64,000 bases of DNA from Bacillus sp. FSL H8-0547 (lineage in GTDB: Bacteria; Bacillota; Bacilli; Bacillales; Bacillaceae): assembly GCA_038002745.1 (NCBI GenBank), contig JBBODD010000001.1:1240001-1304000 (forward strand). The letters are read 5' to 3'. A program made the translations under genes and the position numbers. The notes under the pieces are model-generated. The model was not told where the DNA came from. It did no database searches and saw only the letters and a program-made list of their open reading frames with translations. Below, in pieces: positions 34,905 to 43,637 of this stretch (the first letter of the stretch is position 1; every line of letters starts with the position of its first letter).

Positions 34905-35210
34905 TACTGCACTTATCCCCCACTCCGGACTCACTCTAAGTGTTCCTATCCTGCTTTTACTGCACTTATCTCCGCTCCGGACTCGCTCAAAGTGTTCTTA
35001 TCCTGCTTTTACAACACTTATCTTCGCTCCGGAGTCACCCTAAATGTTCTTATCCTGCTTTTACAACACTTATCTTCACTCCGGAGTCATCGTAAATGTT
35101 CTTATCCTGTTTTTACAGCACTTTCCCCATTCCGGACTCACTCTAAGTGTTCTAATCCTGCTCTTGCAGCACTCCCCTCAGCTCCGAAGCCACTCAAAAT
35201 GCCCTTAACA
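34905..35210. repeat. Tandem array D: six units of the 52-bp family with different arms
   Basis: Six units with period 52 bp. Pieces: CTAAGTGTTCTTATCCTGC, then TTTTACAGCACTTATC, then GCTCCGGACTCACT. The segment TTCTTATCCT is shared with array C, but the arms here are AAGTG / CACTT instead of TTGATGG / CCATCAA. The last unit is degenerate. The array fills the gap between the terminator of nos and the small membrane protein gene. No gene within. Confidence 0.88.
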
Positions 35211-35256
35211 AACTACCTTCATTTTCCATTTTATCACAATCAAAACATCCTCAATA

Positions 35257-35286
35257 CAAAAAAACACCCGTCATTTAAAATGACGG
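35257..35286 (-). terminator. Terminator of nos
   Basis: CCGTCATTT and AAATGACGG form a 9-bp stem; on the minus strand it is followed by GTGTTTTTTT. Confidence 0.8.
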
Positions 35287-35299
35287 ATGCGCTGATCGA

Positions 35300-36388
35300 T
35301 TAATAAGCTTTTTCCTGATAAAAATAATTCGGCTTCACGATTTTGTTTTTATACTGATTATGAAAGATGTGGGTTGCGGCGGGTGACATTGGCGGTATGA
35401 GCCAAGTCCAGTCACCTGTTACTTCGCGTCCCGCTGTTGATTCGTTGTGTTCGAAGCGTTTGAATTGCTGGGCTGCGGTATGGTGGTCGACGATGCTCGC
35501 GCCTGCTGTCTTGAAGGAGTGCAGCACGGCTCTGTTCAGTTCCACAAGGGCCCGGTCTTTCCATAGTGTTGCTTGAGATGACGTATCAAGCCTCATGAGC
35601 TCAGCCACTTTCGGCAGCAGGTTGTACCGGTTTTCATCGGCAAGGTTTCTGGCGCCGATCTCCGTTCCCATATACCATCCGTTAAAAGGAGCGGCCGGGA
35701 ATGTGATGCCTCCGATTTCAAGCTTCATATCGGAAATAATCGGAACGGCGTACCACCTGGCCCCGAGTTCTTCAAGCTCGGGATAGTCAGGATGTGTAAT
35801 CGGGACCTCCATGACGATTTCATCCGGGATTTCGTACCACACAGGCGCTCCCCCTGCGACTTCTATGACAAGCGGAAGGAGATCATAGGCTGTCCCCTTT
35901 CCTTTCCATCCGAGCGCGAGACATTCTTTTGTAAATGCAACTGAACCGGGGTCACCGACAACGCCTGAATCTGTCTCATACCCCGCGTATCTCAGCAGCT
36001 GATGATTCCAGATTCTCACAGGTGCCTGTCCATCCTGTTCCGGCTTAAAGATTGTGATTAACGGACGAATTCTTCCTCCGTTTGTTGCAAATTCTATATG
36101 TGAAAACAGCGCGTCCCTTATTTCCTCAGGTGTTTCAAGATGCCTTGCATCCGCAACGCGGAGTGTATTCCAGAACAGGCGGCCGATGCATTTGTTGCTG
36201 TTCCGCCAGGCCATTTTTGCGCCGTGCTCAAGTTCTTCTGACGTAAAATCAATGGTTCTGTTCCGTTCAAACCGGGATTTAACCTGAAGCAGGCGGGCAG
36301 TTGTTTCTTCTTCCGTTTTCTCAAGCTCCCGGTAGCACTCGATAATAAACTGCTCTGCTTCTGACATGATTTCAAGCTTGGTATTCAT
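35300..36388 (-). CDS. nos: Bacterial nitric oxide synthase, oxygenase domain
   Basis: A 362-residue heme enzyme making nitric oxide from arginine. The heme-thiolate motif [10 protein letters not shown] places the proximal cysteine at residue 67. The substrate-site block [13 protein letters not shown] with the arginine-binding glutamate and the pterin-side [10 protein letters not shown] are intact. It lacks the reductase domain of animal enzymes, as in Bacillus, and depends on general flavodoxins or reductases. AGGAGG lies 6 bases before the ATG, and it has its own terminator. In B. subtilis the gene (yflM) lies beside acylphosphatase too. Nitric oxide here is linked to oxidative-stress protection. 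Confidence 0.97.
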   Translation of the reverse strand: MNTKLEIMSEAEQFIIECYRELEKTEEETTARLLQVKSRFERNRTIDFTSEELEHGAKMAWRNSNKCIGRLFWNTLRVADARHLETPEEIRDALFSHIEFATNGGRIRPLITIFKPEQDGQAPVRIWNHQLLRYAGYETDSGVVGDPGSVAFTKECLALGWKGKGTAYDLLPLVIEVAGGAPVWYEIPDEIVMEVPITHPDYPELEELGARWYAVPIISDMKLEIGGITFPAAPFNGWYMGTEIGARNLADENRYNLLPKVAELMRLDTSSQATLWKDRALVELNRAVLHSFKTAGASIVDHHTAAQQFKRFEHNESTAGREVTGDWTWLIPPMSPAATHIFHNQYKNKIVKPNYFYQEKAY

Positions 36389-36639
36389 AAGAGCCTCCTA
36401 AATTGCCGGACTTCTATGTAAAGACTTACGTTATTTTTATGAAAATAGATCAGTTTTTTCTATATAAAGTATAGCATCTCACTTTGCACACACTTTTACT
36501 ACAACCAACACTTTCATGAACTTTTCTATTCGGAAAAAACATTTTGCTGGCATCATCTTTTAAAACTATACATATCAAGGGGTTTACCTCATCTGGAAAA
36601 AGTATTCTATAAAAATATGAAAAAAGTATTATTTTTTTG

Positions 36640-36668
36640 TTGCAATGTGAAAGCCCTTTAATTAAAAT
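36640..36668 (+). promoter_or_regulatory. Probable sigma-A promoter of the PTS-phosphatase operon
   Basis: TTGCAA (36640-36645), 17-base spacer, TAAAAT (36663-36668). The downstream cre would cover the transcription start. Confidence 0.55.
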
Positions 36669-36675
36669 AGGTTTA

Positions 36676-36689
36676 TGCAAGCGATTGCA
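36676..36689 (+). promoter_or_regulatory. cre site (CcpA) for the PTS-phosphatase operon
   Basis: TGCAAGCGATTGCA is a perfect palindrome matching the catabolite-responsive element. It starts 8 bases after the -10 box, a position for glucose repression. Confidence 0.75.
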
Positions 36690-36801
36690 CATTTTGCACT
36701 CATAGTTGCACACCACACATTAAAAAATAATGTAAGCGATTTTGCTATTAAATGAATTCGTTTACACCTATTATACTTACAGGAGAAAGAAGGACAAAAA
36801 G

Positions 36802-38442
36802 ATGAAGAACTTATTATCATTCGATTTTTGGCAAAAGTTCGGTAAAGCCTTAATGGTCGTAGTAGCCGTAATGCCTGCAGCCGGTATCATGATCTCACTC
36901 GGCAAGCTTATTGCAATGACAGGCGGAGACATCACGCTCGTGCAAACGATTGCACGTGTTATGGAGGATATCGGATGGGGAATCATCACGAATCTTCACA
37001 TTCTGTTCGCTGTAGCCATCGGGGGATCCTGGGCTAAAGAACGTGCAGGCGGAGCATTCGCAGCACTCATCGCATTCGTACTGATTAACCGCATCACAGG
37101 TGCTATCTTCGGAGTTAACGCTGCAATGCTTGCAGATCCTGAAGCAACAGTAAACTCTCTTTTCGGACAAGAACTGATTGTTAAAGATTACTTTACTTCT
37201 GTACTTGGCGCTCCTGCACTGAACATGGGCGTGTTCGTCGGAATCATCGCAGGTTTCCTTGGTGCAAACCTGTTCAATAAATATTACAACTACAGCAAGC
37301 TTCCTGAATCACTTTCATTCTTTAACGGTAAACGCTTTGTGCCTTTCGCAGTTATCGGCGGATCTGTTGTAACCGCTATCGTACTTTCACTAGTATGGCC
37401 GTTTATTCAAGGTTTACTTAACGACTTTGGACAATGGATTGCAACATCACGCAACACCGCTCCAGTTGTTGCACCATTTATCTTCGGTGCCCTTGAGCGT
37501 CTGCTTCTTCCATTCGGTCTTCACCACATGCTGACTGTACCGATGAACTATACGTCACTTGGCGGAACTTATCAAATTCTTACTGGCGGAAGCGCCGGTT
37601 CAACAGTTGCAGGTCAGGATCCGCTTTGGCTTGCATGGATTGCCGATCTGAACAACTTCCTAGCTGCAGGTGATACTGCAAGCTACAACAAACTGCTTGA
37701 AGAAGTAACTCCAGCCCGTTTCAAGGTTGGACAAATGATTCTTTCAACTGCTTCTCTTATCGGTATCGCTTTTGCCATGTACCGCAATGTTGATAAGGAA
37801 AAACGCACGAAATACAAATCAATGTTCCTATCTGCAGGTCTTGCAGTTTTCTTAACAGGTGTAACTGAGCCAATCGAATTTATGTTCATGTTCGCTGCAC
37901 CGCTATTATATGTTGTATACGCAATTACAACAGGTCTTGCATTCGCAATCGTCGATATTATCGACATCCGCGTTCACTCATTTGGATTCATTGAGCTTCT
38001 GACTCGTACACCGATGATCATTAAAGCGGGATTATGGCTTGACCTTGTCAACTTCTTCCTTGCATGTGCCGTGTTCTTCGGACTGAACTTTGGAATTGCG
38101 AACTTCCTGATCAAACGTTTCAACTTCCCTACTCCGGGACGCAACGGAAACTACATCGATTCTGAAGAGCCTGCTGCAAAAACAACAGGTGAAGTAAACA
38201 AAGACTCTCAGGCTTCTGCGATTATTACTTTGCTTGGCGGTTCTGGTAATATTGAAGATGTAGATGCTTGTATGACACGTCTTCGCGTAACCGTTAAAGA
38301 CCCTGAAATTGTTGCAAATGAAGCGCAATGGAAAGAAAACGGCGCGCTTGGGTTAATCATTAAAGACAAAGGCGTTCAAGCCATCTACGGACCGAAAGCA
38401 GATGTTTTAAAATCTGACATTCAAGATACGTTAGGAGCTTAA
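36802..38442 (+). CDS. PTS EIICB permease, probably maltose (MalT-like)
   Basis: A 546-residue sugar PTS permease: EIIC (about ten hydrophobic segments; GLHHMLTVPMNY and LTGVTEPIEFMF motifs) followed by EIIB with the phosphocysteine near residue 490 (VDACMTRLRV). There is no EIIA domain. It belongs to the glucose/maltose/alpha-glucoside branch. The next gene, 3 bases on, resembles maltose-6'-phosphate phosphatase, and in Enterococcus faecalis that enzyme is paired with the maltose permease MalT, so maltose is the best guess; glucose or another glucoside remains possible. ATG 36802 has AAGGA 7 bases upstream. Confidence 0.82.
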   Translation: MKNLLSFDFWQKFGKALMVVVAVMPAAGIMISLGKLIAMTGGDITLVQTIARVMEDIGWGIITNLHILFAVAIGGSWAKERAGGAFAALIAFVLINRITGAIFGVNAAMLADPEATVNSLFGQELIVKDYFTSVLGAPALNMGVFVGIIAGFLGANLFNKYYNYSKLPESLSFFNGKRFVPFAVIGGSVVTAIVLSLVWPFIQGLLNDFGQWIATSRNTAPVVAPFIFGALERLLLPFGLHHMLTVPMNYTSLGGTYQILTGGSAGSTVAGQDPLWLAWIADLNNFLAAGDTASYNKLLEEVTPARFKVGQMILSTASLIGIAFAMYRNVDKEKRTKYKSMFLSAGLAVFLTGVTEPIEFMFMFAAPLLYVVYAITTGLAFAIVDIIDIRVHSFGFIELLTRTPMIIKAGLWLDLVNFFLACAVFFGLNFGIANFLIKRFNFPTPGRNGNYIDSEEPAAKTTGEVNKDSQASAIITLLGGSGNIEDVDACMTRLRVTVKDPEIVANEAQWKENGALGLIIKDKGVQAIYGPKADVLKSDIQDTLGA

Positions 38443-38445
38443 ACG

Positions 38446-39237
38446 ATGAAATTATTAACGCTTAATTGTCATTCCTGGCAAGAAGAAAATCAGATGGAAA
38501 AAATCAGGACGCTCGCGCTTGCCATCAAGGAACAGTCTTATGATGTGATTGCCCTTCAGGAGGTAAGCCAGCGGGTGGAAGAGCCCGTCCTGTATGACGG
38601 AGTCAAAAAAAACAATTATGCGTTAGTGCTGCTTGATGAACTGAAAAAACTTGGTGTTGCCGGATATGAGCTGGTATGGGGATTTGCCCATATCGGCTAT
38701 CCGGGCTTTGAAGAAGGCTTAGCCATTCTGACAAAGCATCCGGTAGTTGACTCAGAAGTGTTCTCCGTCACAAAAGGCAAAAACACTGACTACTGGAAAA
38801 CCCGTTCCATCGTCCGTGCGGATATTGACTATAACGGACAGGAAATTTCTTTTTACTCCTGTCACCTCGGCTGGTGGCACGATGAAGAGGAACCTTGCAA
38901 ATACCAGCTCGACGCTCTTCTTCAAAAGGTTGACCTTGATAAGCCTTCCTTTTTAATGGGAGACTTCAACAACAGCGCCGAAGTAAGAGATGAAGGCTAT
39001 GATTATCTTCTGTCACATGATTTGTATGACACGTACGAGCTTGCAGAAGACAAAGATTCAGGCATCACGGTAAAAGGAAAAATTGCCGGATGGGATGAAA
39101 ATAAGAAAGATTTGAGAATTGACCTGATCCTTGTGAACAAGGAAGTCAACGTTCTTTCTTCAAAGGTTATTTTCAATGATGACAACAGACCGGTTGTATC
39201 TGACCATTACGGGGTTGAAACCGAAATCAGCATGTAA
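38446..39237 (+). CDS. Endonuclease/exonuclease/phosphatase-fold protein, probable maltose-6'-phosphate phosphatase (MapP-like)
   Basis: A 263-residue cytoplasmic Mg-dependent phosphatase of the exonuclease III/DNase I fold. TLNCHSW, ALQEVSQ (metal glutamate), CHLGWW, MGDFNNSAEVRD and VSDHYGVE (catalytic Asp-His) are complete. It overlaps functionally with the PTS gene 3 bases upstream. In E. faecalis MapP, of the same fold, removes phosphate from maltose-6'-phosphate made by the PTS, leaving maltose for phosphorylase or glucosidase. That role is inferred from the pairing; a DNA or RNA substrate is less likely. A terminator follows. Confidence 0.78.
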   Translation: MKLLTLNCHSWQEENQMEKIRTLALAIKEQSYDVIALQEVSQRVEEPVLYDGVKKNNYALVLLDELKKLGVAGYELVWGFAHIGYPGFEEGLAILTKHPVVDSEVFSVTKGKNTDYWKTRSIVRADIDYNGQEISFYSCHLGWWHDEEEPCKYQLDALLQKVDLDKPSFLMGDFNNSAEVRDEGYDYLLSHDLYDTYELAEDKDSGITVKGKIAGWDENKKDLRIDLILVNKEVNVLSSKVIFNDDNRPVVSDHYGVETEISM

Positions 39238-39243
39238 TACCAG

Positions 39244-39273
39244 AGCTGCTTCTTTAAAAGAGGCAGCTTTTTT
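39244..39273 (+). terminator. Terminator of the PTS-phosphatase operon
   Basis: AGCTGC-TCTTT pairs with AAAGA-GCAGCT (small bulge), followed by TTTTTT. Confidence 0.82.
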
Positions 39274-39358
39274 ATGTTAGAGTGATCTTTTTTTCTCCAC
39301 TTTGCGTTTATCCTGTCGTTCCCCCGGGAAACTATAAAGGTTATAGGGAGGCGGATGT

Positions 39359-40171
39359 ATGAAAGACTTATTCAGAAGAATTCATCAGCATGAACTAAAT
39401 GATCTCTCTGCAGTTATTGCATATTATTTACTTTTATCCCTGTTTCCGCTGCTTATTTTCTTAATCGCGCTGTTTCCTTATTTTTCACTTGATGTAACGC
39501 CGCTTCTGACATGGATTAATCACTATGTGCCTTCAGAGACAGCTGAGCTTTTAACGGAGCAGATCAGAAGCCTGTTCGGAGAAACCAACAGTTACATCCT
39601 TGCATTCGGCTTATTGGCTGCCTTATGGTCTGCAAGCAATGCTACACACATTCTAATCAGAGCGTTCAACCGGGCTCTTGAAATTAAAGAAACGCGTCCC
39701 TTTATCAAGGTGCGCATAGATGCCCTGCTGCTTGCCGCAGGGCTGATTATTACGATTACGATTGCATTGCTTCTGCCTGTATTCGGCAAAGTGATCATCA
39801 GCACATTAACGCGCTATGCACCGTTTCTTGAAGCCGTTAATCCGCTATTAAATCAAGCGAGATGGGTCATTTCCTTTTTCATGATTAATCTCGTCCTGCT
39901 TGCGCTGTATTACTTTGCCCCGAATGAAAAGCTGAAGTTTTTTGATATCTATTTCGGATCGCTGCTGGCAACAGTTCTTTGGACTTTAAGCTCTTACGGG
40001 TTTTCTTTCTATGTCGAAAACTTTAAAGCTTTTAACGCAGCATACGGAAGTTTGGGAGGCATTATCATTTTGCTCATCTGGATTTACTTTACCGCCTTTT
40101 CCATTCTGCTTGGCGGAGAAGTGAATGCGATGCGCGTCTGCAGGAGAAGGGATAAATTCTGCCCGGATTGA
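39359..40171 (+). CDS. YihY/BrkB family membrane protein (YfkH-like)
   Basis: A 270-residue integral membrane protein with six hydrophobic segments. ELNDLSAVIAYYLLLSLFPLLIFLIALF and WSASNATHILIRAFNRALEI, then YGSLGGIIILLIWIYFTAFSILLGGEVNA, match the YihY/BrkB (formerly RNase BN) family, whose function is not settled. B. subtilis YfkH is a close-length member located in the equivalent chromosomal region. GGGAGG lies 7 bases upstream of the ATG. The following DedA gene is 81 bases downstream on the same strand. Confidence 0.88.
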   Translation: MKDLFRRIHQHELNDLSAVIAYYLLLSLFPLLIFLIALFPYFSLDVTPLLTWINHYVPSETAELLTEQIRSLFGETNSYILAFGLLAALWSASNATHILIRAFNRALEIKETRPFIKVRIDALLLAAGLIITITIALLLPVFGKVIISTLTRYAPFLEAVNPLLNQARWVISFFMINLVLLALYYFAPNEKLKFFDIYFGSLLATVLWTLSSYGFSFYVENFKAFNAAYGSLGGIIILLIWIYFTAFSILLGGEVNAMRVCRRRDKFCPD

Positions 40172-40252
40172 TATTTCCTTAATACACCAGTTTGATAAAT
40201 TTGGAAGCGGGTATTTCACTTAGAGAAGACGCATGAAGTGAAAGGAGACCGT

Positions 40253-40858
40253 ATGCTTGATTTTGTAATCAATATGCTCAGGGAATTTGGAATTTGGGGA
40301 TTGATGGCGGGACTTGCGATTGAAGCATCTTCTCTTCCATTTCCAGGCTCTCTTATCACCCTTGCCTATGGTTATCTGCTAGAGCTTTCATTTATTGAAA
40401 TCATTCTGATAGCCCTTTTAGGAAGTGCTGTCTATACGATTTTCAGTTTTATCCCTTATTGGATTGGCTATAAATTAGAGCACAAAATGAAAAAGAAGCT
40501 GACGAAAAGGAAGAAAAACTTTGAAAAAACGCAGCGCTGGTTTAAAAAATGCGGACTTTGGAGCATCGCTCTCGCCCGTCCTTTCGGAATTGGGAACTAC
40601 ATTTCCTATGTCTCGGGACTTTCTAAAGTAAAGTGGGTCCCGTTTGCCGCTCTCACCTTTCTTGGAGTGTTGCCTTTAAATATAGCGATGCTCTGGCTCG
40701 GACAGCTTGGAAGCCTCAAAACGGTGACAGCCTTTATGTCAGAGATGCAGATGTATGTCCTGATAACAGCCGGTGCAGCTATCTTGCTTTTCTTCGTATG
40801 GCGTTATGTCAGCAAGAAAAAACAGTGCGCTCCAGCTGCGCAGCAGGAAACAAATTAA
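40253..40858 (+). CDS. DedA family membrane protein
   Basis: A 201-residue membrane protein of the DedA/SNARE-associated family, linked to lipid carrier recycling and membrane homeostasis. ASSLPFPGSLITLAYGYL, the basic cytoplasmic segment KMKKKLTKRKKNFEKTQRWFKKCG and ALARPFGIGNYISYVSG (the conserved R of the re-entrant loop) are present. The ATG at 40253 has AAGGAG 5 bases upstream; the in-frame GTG at 40238 does not. It ends at a terminator shared with the convergent permease gene. Confidence 0.88.
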   Translation: MLDFVINMLREFGIWGLMAGLAIEASSLPFPGSLITLAYGYLLELSFIEIILIALLGSAVYTIFSFIPYWIGYKLEHKMKKKLTKRKKNFEKTQRWFKKCGLWSIALARPFGIGNYISYVSGLSKVKWVPFAALTFLGVLPLNIAMLWLGQLGSLKTVTAFMSEMQMYVLITAGAAILLFFVWRYVSKKKQCAPAAQQETN

Positions 40859-40863
40859 ACAGA

Positions 40864-40898
40864 AAAAATCCAGGGGAAATCCCCTGGATTATTTTTTT
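40864..40898. terminator. Bidirectional terminator between DedA and the amino acid permease
   Basis: AATCCAGGGG pairs with CCCCTGGATT around AAAT; T-runs lie on both strands. Confidence 0.9.
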
Positions 40899-42241
40899 GC
40901 CCCGACTGCATATAGGATAACCAGCAGCACGGCAACGCCAATTGCAATGATGGTTCCTGCGGGAGGAGAAGTAATTAGAATACCTGCCAGGATTGCAAGC
41001 AGGGCCACTAGCGAGAACCAGGAGGAGTACGGATAGCTTTTCACATAAAAGCCACGAAGCTCTTCCCCCTTTTTCCTGCTTTTCAAGTGGGCGACTGTCA
41101 GCAGAATCCAAATGGACAGAATCGCATAGCCCGGTACAACCATCAAGTAACCGAATGTCTTTTCCTCTGCAAAAACGGCAATGATCACACCGATGTATAG
41201 AAAGGATGTGCTCGCAAGCAGAGCTCTGACAGGGACCTTTTTAGCAGACAGCTTTGAGAAATAGGACGGTGCATTTCCGCTCAGCGCCTGCGTGTAAAGC
41301 AGTCTTGATGCTGCATACATGCCTGTATTCGCAGCAGATATGACGGCCGTCAAGAGGACAAAATTCATAAAGCCACCTACATAAGGAATGCCGATTCGGT
41401 CAAAAACTGAGACAAACGGGCTTTCCGCTCCTACCATATTCCACGGCATGAGGCTTACAATAATTAAGATTGGAAGAACATAAAAAACGAGAATCCTTAC
41501 GATGACACTCCGTGCGGCTCTCGGTATCACTTTTTCAGGATTTTCCGTTTCACCGAGCGTCATGCCAATCATTTCTGTTCCGCCAAAAGAAAACATGACA
41601 ACAAGCATGGAGGCTGCAATGCCTGAAATGCCAAACGGCAAGAAGCCGCCGTGCTCTGTCAGATTTGAAAATCCGGCTGCACTTCCCCCGCCGATCCCGG
41701 TAAAGATCAGGACACCGCCGAGAATGATGAAAAGTGTAAGAACCGTAATTTTAAGCGCTGCAAGCCAGTATTCCGTTTCACCGAAAATACCTACTGCAAA
41801 CAAATTGATGACCGTAATCAGGATGGAAACACCAAGTGACAGCAGCCACATCGGCACATCCGGAAACCAGTATTTCAGGAAACCGGCCGCAGCAGCCATT
41901 TCCGCTGCCATAACCAGCATCCAGCTGATAAAATAAATCCATCCGGCAAAGAAGCCGGCAAACGGTCCGAGAATGGTCTCAATTAAATCTCTGAGCGTTT
42001 TTGCTTTCGGCTGATGAACAGCCATTTCCGCCATTGCCTGCATCACAAAATAAAGAATAATGCCTGCCAACAAGTACGAAATAATAACACCTGGGCCTGC
42101 AAGCTCAATCGATGAACTGCTTCCCTGAAAAATGCCTGCTCCAATGGCGCCGCCAAGTGCAATCATGGTGACGTGCCTTGATTTAAGCCCTCTGGCTAAC
42201 TCGTCTTTTTGATCAGACGAATGGTCATGTTTATTGCTCAT
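40889..42241 (-). CDS. Amino acid permease, APC superfamily
   Basis: A 450-residue permease with 12 hydrophobic segments. LARGLKSRHVTMIALGGAIGAGIFQGSSSSIELAGPG is the typical first helix with its unwound GGxIGxGIF motif, and SFGGTEMIGMTLGETENPEKVIPRA is the conserved helix 6-7 region. It belongs to the amino acid transporter branch of B. subtilis YbxG/AapA-like proteins. The specific amino acid cannot be read. GAGGAGAGACGAGC precedes the ATG. It is transcribed alone toward the DedA gene. Confidence 0.88.
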   Translation of the reverse strand: MSNKHDHSSDQKDELARGLKSRHVTMIALGGAIGAGIFQGSSSSIELAGPGVIISYLLAGIILYFVMQAMAEMAVHQPKAKTLRDLIETILGPFAGFFAGWIYFISWMLVMAAEMAAAAGFLKYWFPDVPMWLLSLGVSILITVINLFAVGIFGETEYWLAALKITVLTLFIILGGVLIFTGIGGGSAAGFSNLTEHGGFLPFGISGIAASMLVVMFSFGGTEMIGMTLGETENPEKVIPRAARSVIVRILVFYVLPILIIVSLMPWNMVGAESPFVSVFDRIGIPYVGGFMNFVLLTAVISAANTGMYAASRLLYTQALSGNAPSYFSKLSAKKVPVRALLASTSFLYIGVIIAVFAEEKTFGYLMVVPGYAILSIWILLTVAHLKSRKKGEELRGFYVKSYPYSSWFSLVALLAILAGILITSPPAGTIIAIGVAVLLVILYAVGAKK

Positions 42242-42330
42242 GCTCGTCTCTCCTCATATATGGTCTATGCTCTTTTGTCTTGCACGTGTTATCTTAACAA
42301 AAAAGCAGATACATGAAAACAGTGTACGTC

Positions 42331-43047
42331 TCAGTCCTTGTGCGTAAGGTTCCACACTTCCATTAAAACCGGCATCTCTTTCTTTTCATCCTCCGTTACA
42401 AGGTCCCATTGAATGCCGTCAGGCTTTTGATAGGGAGTATCTGTTTCAATGATTCCCTGTTCGGTTACGATATAGTCCACCGGCAAGTCATATGTATCAA
42501 CCTTAAAGTCTTCGTCCGTTACCTGAATGCTGTGAATGGTCGAGATAACAGGAATGTCAGGGTTGCCAAGCTCTCTCATAATGGCATACTCGCGGTCTGA
42601 GTATCCCTCTCCTTTTCCAATTCTTCTCCCGTCCTTATGGACAGCAACAGAACCTGCGACAAACAGGTCAACCTTCGGCATCTCGGACAGAGAGATTTCC
42701 TTTCCATACTGCCTGATATTTTTTAAGCTTACAGCCTTCCTCTCTTCACCGGACGGGACCCATTCTCTTTTCAGCATAATAAATCCTGCTTTGAGCCTCG
42801 GTGTCGGAACGAGAAGGGTTTTTCCGTCCTTTATCACACGGGCTCTGAGAGGAAGCTGCGGGGCGTCGGGATTGATTTTGACAACCTCAGCCTGTTTGTA
42901 AATGTCCATCTGTGAAACAAGTTCAGCTGCTGCAGCCGCACCCTTAAAGTTCGGAATTCGGTTCTTCAGCGGAAACGGAAATCCTCCTAATTTTTCATCT
43001 TCGAGCCTTTGCCACTTATTCTGTCTGATTTCATCTTTTGTGATCAT
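42331..43047 (-). CDS. 5-formyltetrahydrofolate cyclo-ligase-like protein
   Basis: A 238-residue protein of the 5-FCL fold (methenyltetrahydrofolate synthase-like). KGAAAAAELVSQMDIYKQAEVVKINPD, FIMLKREWVPSGEERKAVS and GKGEGYSDREYAI (the phosphate/folate-binding loop) are present. It is longer than the common YqgN-type enzyme and closer to the MTHFSD-like group, so folate activity is not certain. Its ATG overlaps the stop of the upstream acetyltransferase gene by ATGA, indicating coupling. Confidence 0.82.
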   Translation of the reverse strand: MITKDEIRQNKWQRLEDEKLGGFPFPLKNRIPNFKGAAAAAELVSQMDIYKQAEVVKINPDAPQLPLRARVIKDGKTLLVPTPRLKAGFIMLKREWVPSGEERKAVSLKNIRQYGKEISLSEMPKVDLFVAGSVAVHKDGRRIGKGEGYSDREYAIMRELGNPDIPVISTIHSIQVTDEDFKVDTYDLPVDYIVTEQGIIETDTPYQKPDGIQWDLVTEDEKKEMPVLMEVWNLTHKD

Positions 43048-43496
43048 TGAAGCTCTTCTCCTCCTAATGTAAGCCGGTGTGTTGCATGGTCTGACTGAAT
43101 TTTCCTGAATCCTGCACGCTCATAAAAACCGGCTGCTTCTTTTGTATCTGTTCGTAAACAAGCCTCTGAAAAGGTCGGAACCGCCTCACGTAATAGCGTT
43201 TGTAAGAGCAGGCTTCCCGCTCCTCTTCTCCTGTACTCTTTTCCTACATAAAATCTTCTGATTCTGCACATTCGTTCATCCTGATCGTACGAGTCACGGT
43301 TCAGTCCCCCGACAGCAATTAATTTATCATGATGAAACACGCCAAACAGCGCTTCACCCGGAAGACTGAACTTGTTTTTTCCGGTTTGGAAATCATGAAC
43401 AAGCCTTTCAACAAAACGGAATCCCTCGCTTTTACTTTCCTCTAAAAGCGGTGTTATCTGTTCTTTTTGGAGTCTATTCATTCGTCTGACGATCAT
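43044..43496 (-). CDS. GNAT family N-acetyltransferase
   Basis: A 150-residue acetyltransferase. IRRFYVGKEYRRRGAGSLLLQTLL holds the acetyl-CoA loop (RRRGAGSLL) and AAGFYERAGFRKI the C-terminal motif. The target is unknown. The ATG at 43496 has AAGGAGG 7 bases upstream; a longer open frame reaches into the region divergent from yfmJ. It is coupled to the cyclo-ligase-like gene. Confidence 0.87.
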   Translation of the reverse strand: MIVRRMNRLQKEQITPLLEESKSEGFRFVERLVHDFQTGKNKFSLPGEALFGVFHHDKLIAVGGLNRDSYDQDERMCRIRRFYVGKEYRRRGAGSLLLQTLLREAVPTFSEACLRTDTKEAAGFYERAGFRKIQSDHATHRLTLGGEELQ

Positions 43497-43637
43497 AGTG
43501 TTCCCTCCTTCATTAATTTTTTCCGCCCTGAAGGCTATTCTTTGCCTTGTAGCGGACAAGGTGATACGGTAGTAACAAATGTTCCAGTGCATAAAGACAC
43601 CGGAGCAAACTTACAGAACCCAAGGAGGAATTTGAAG

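Larger units (their letters stand above)
36389..36801. other. Regulatory interval between nos and the PTS permease gene
   Basis: These 413 AT-rich bases hold the divergent promoters and no gene. A sigma-A promoter and cre for the PTS gene are listed separately. Two further cre-like sequences (TGTAAGCGATTTTG near 36731 and TGAATTCGTTTACA near 36752) lie closer to the PTS start. Confidence 0.6.
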
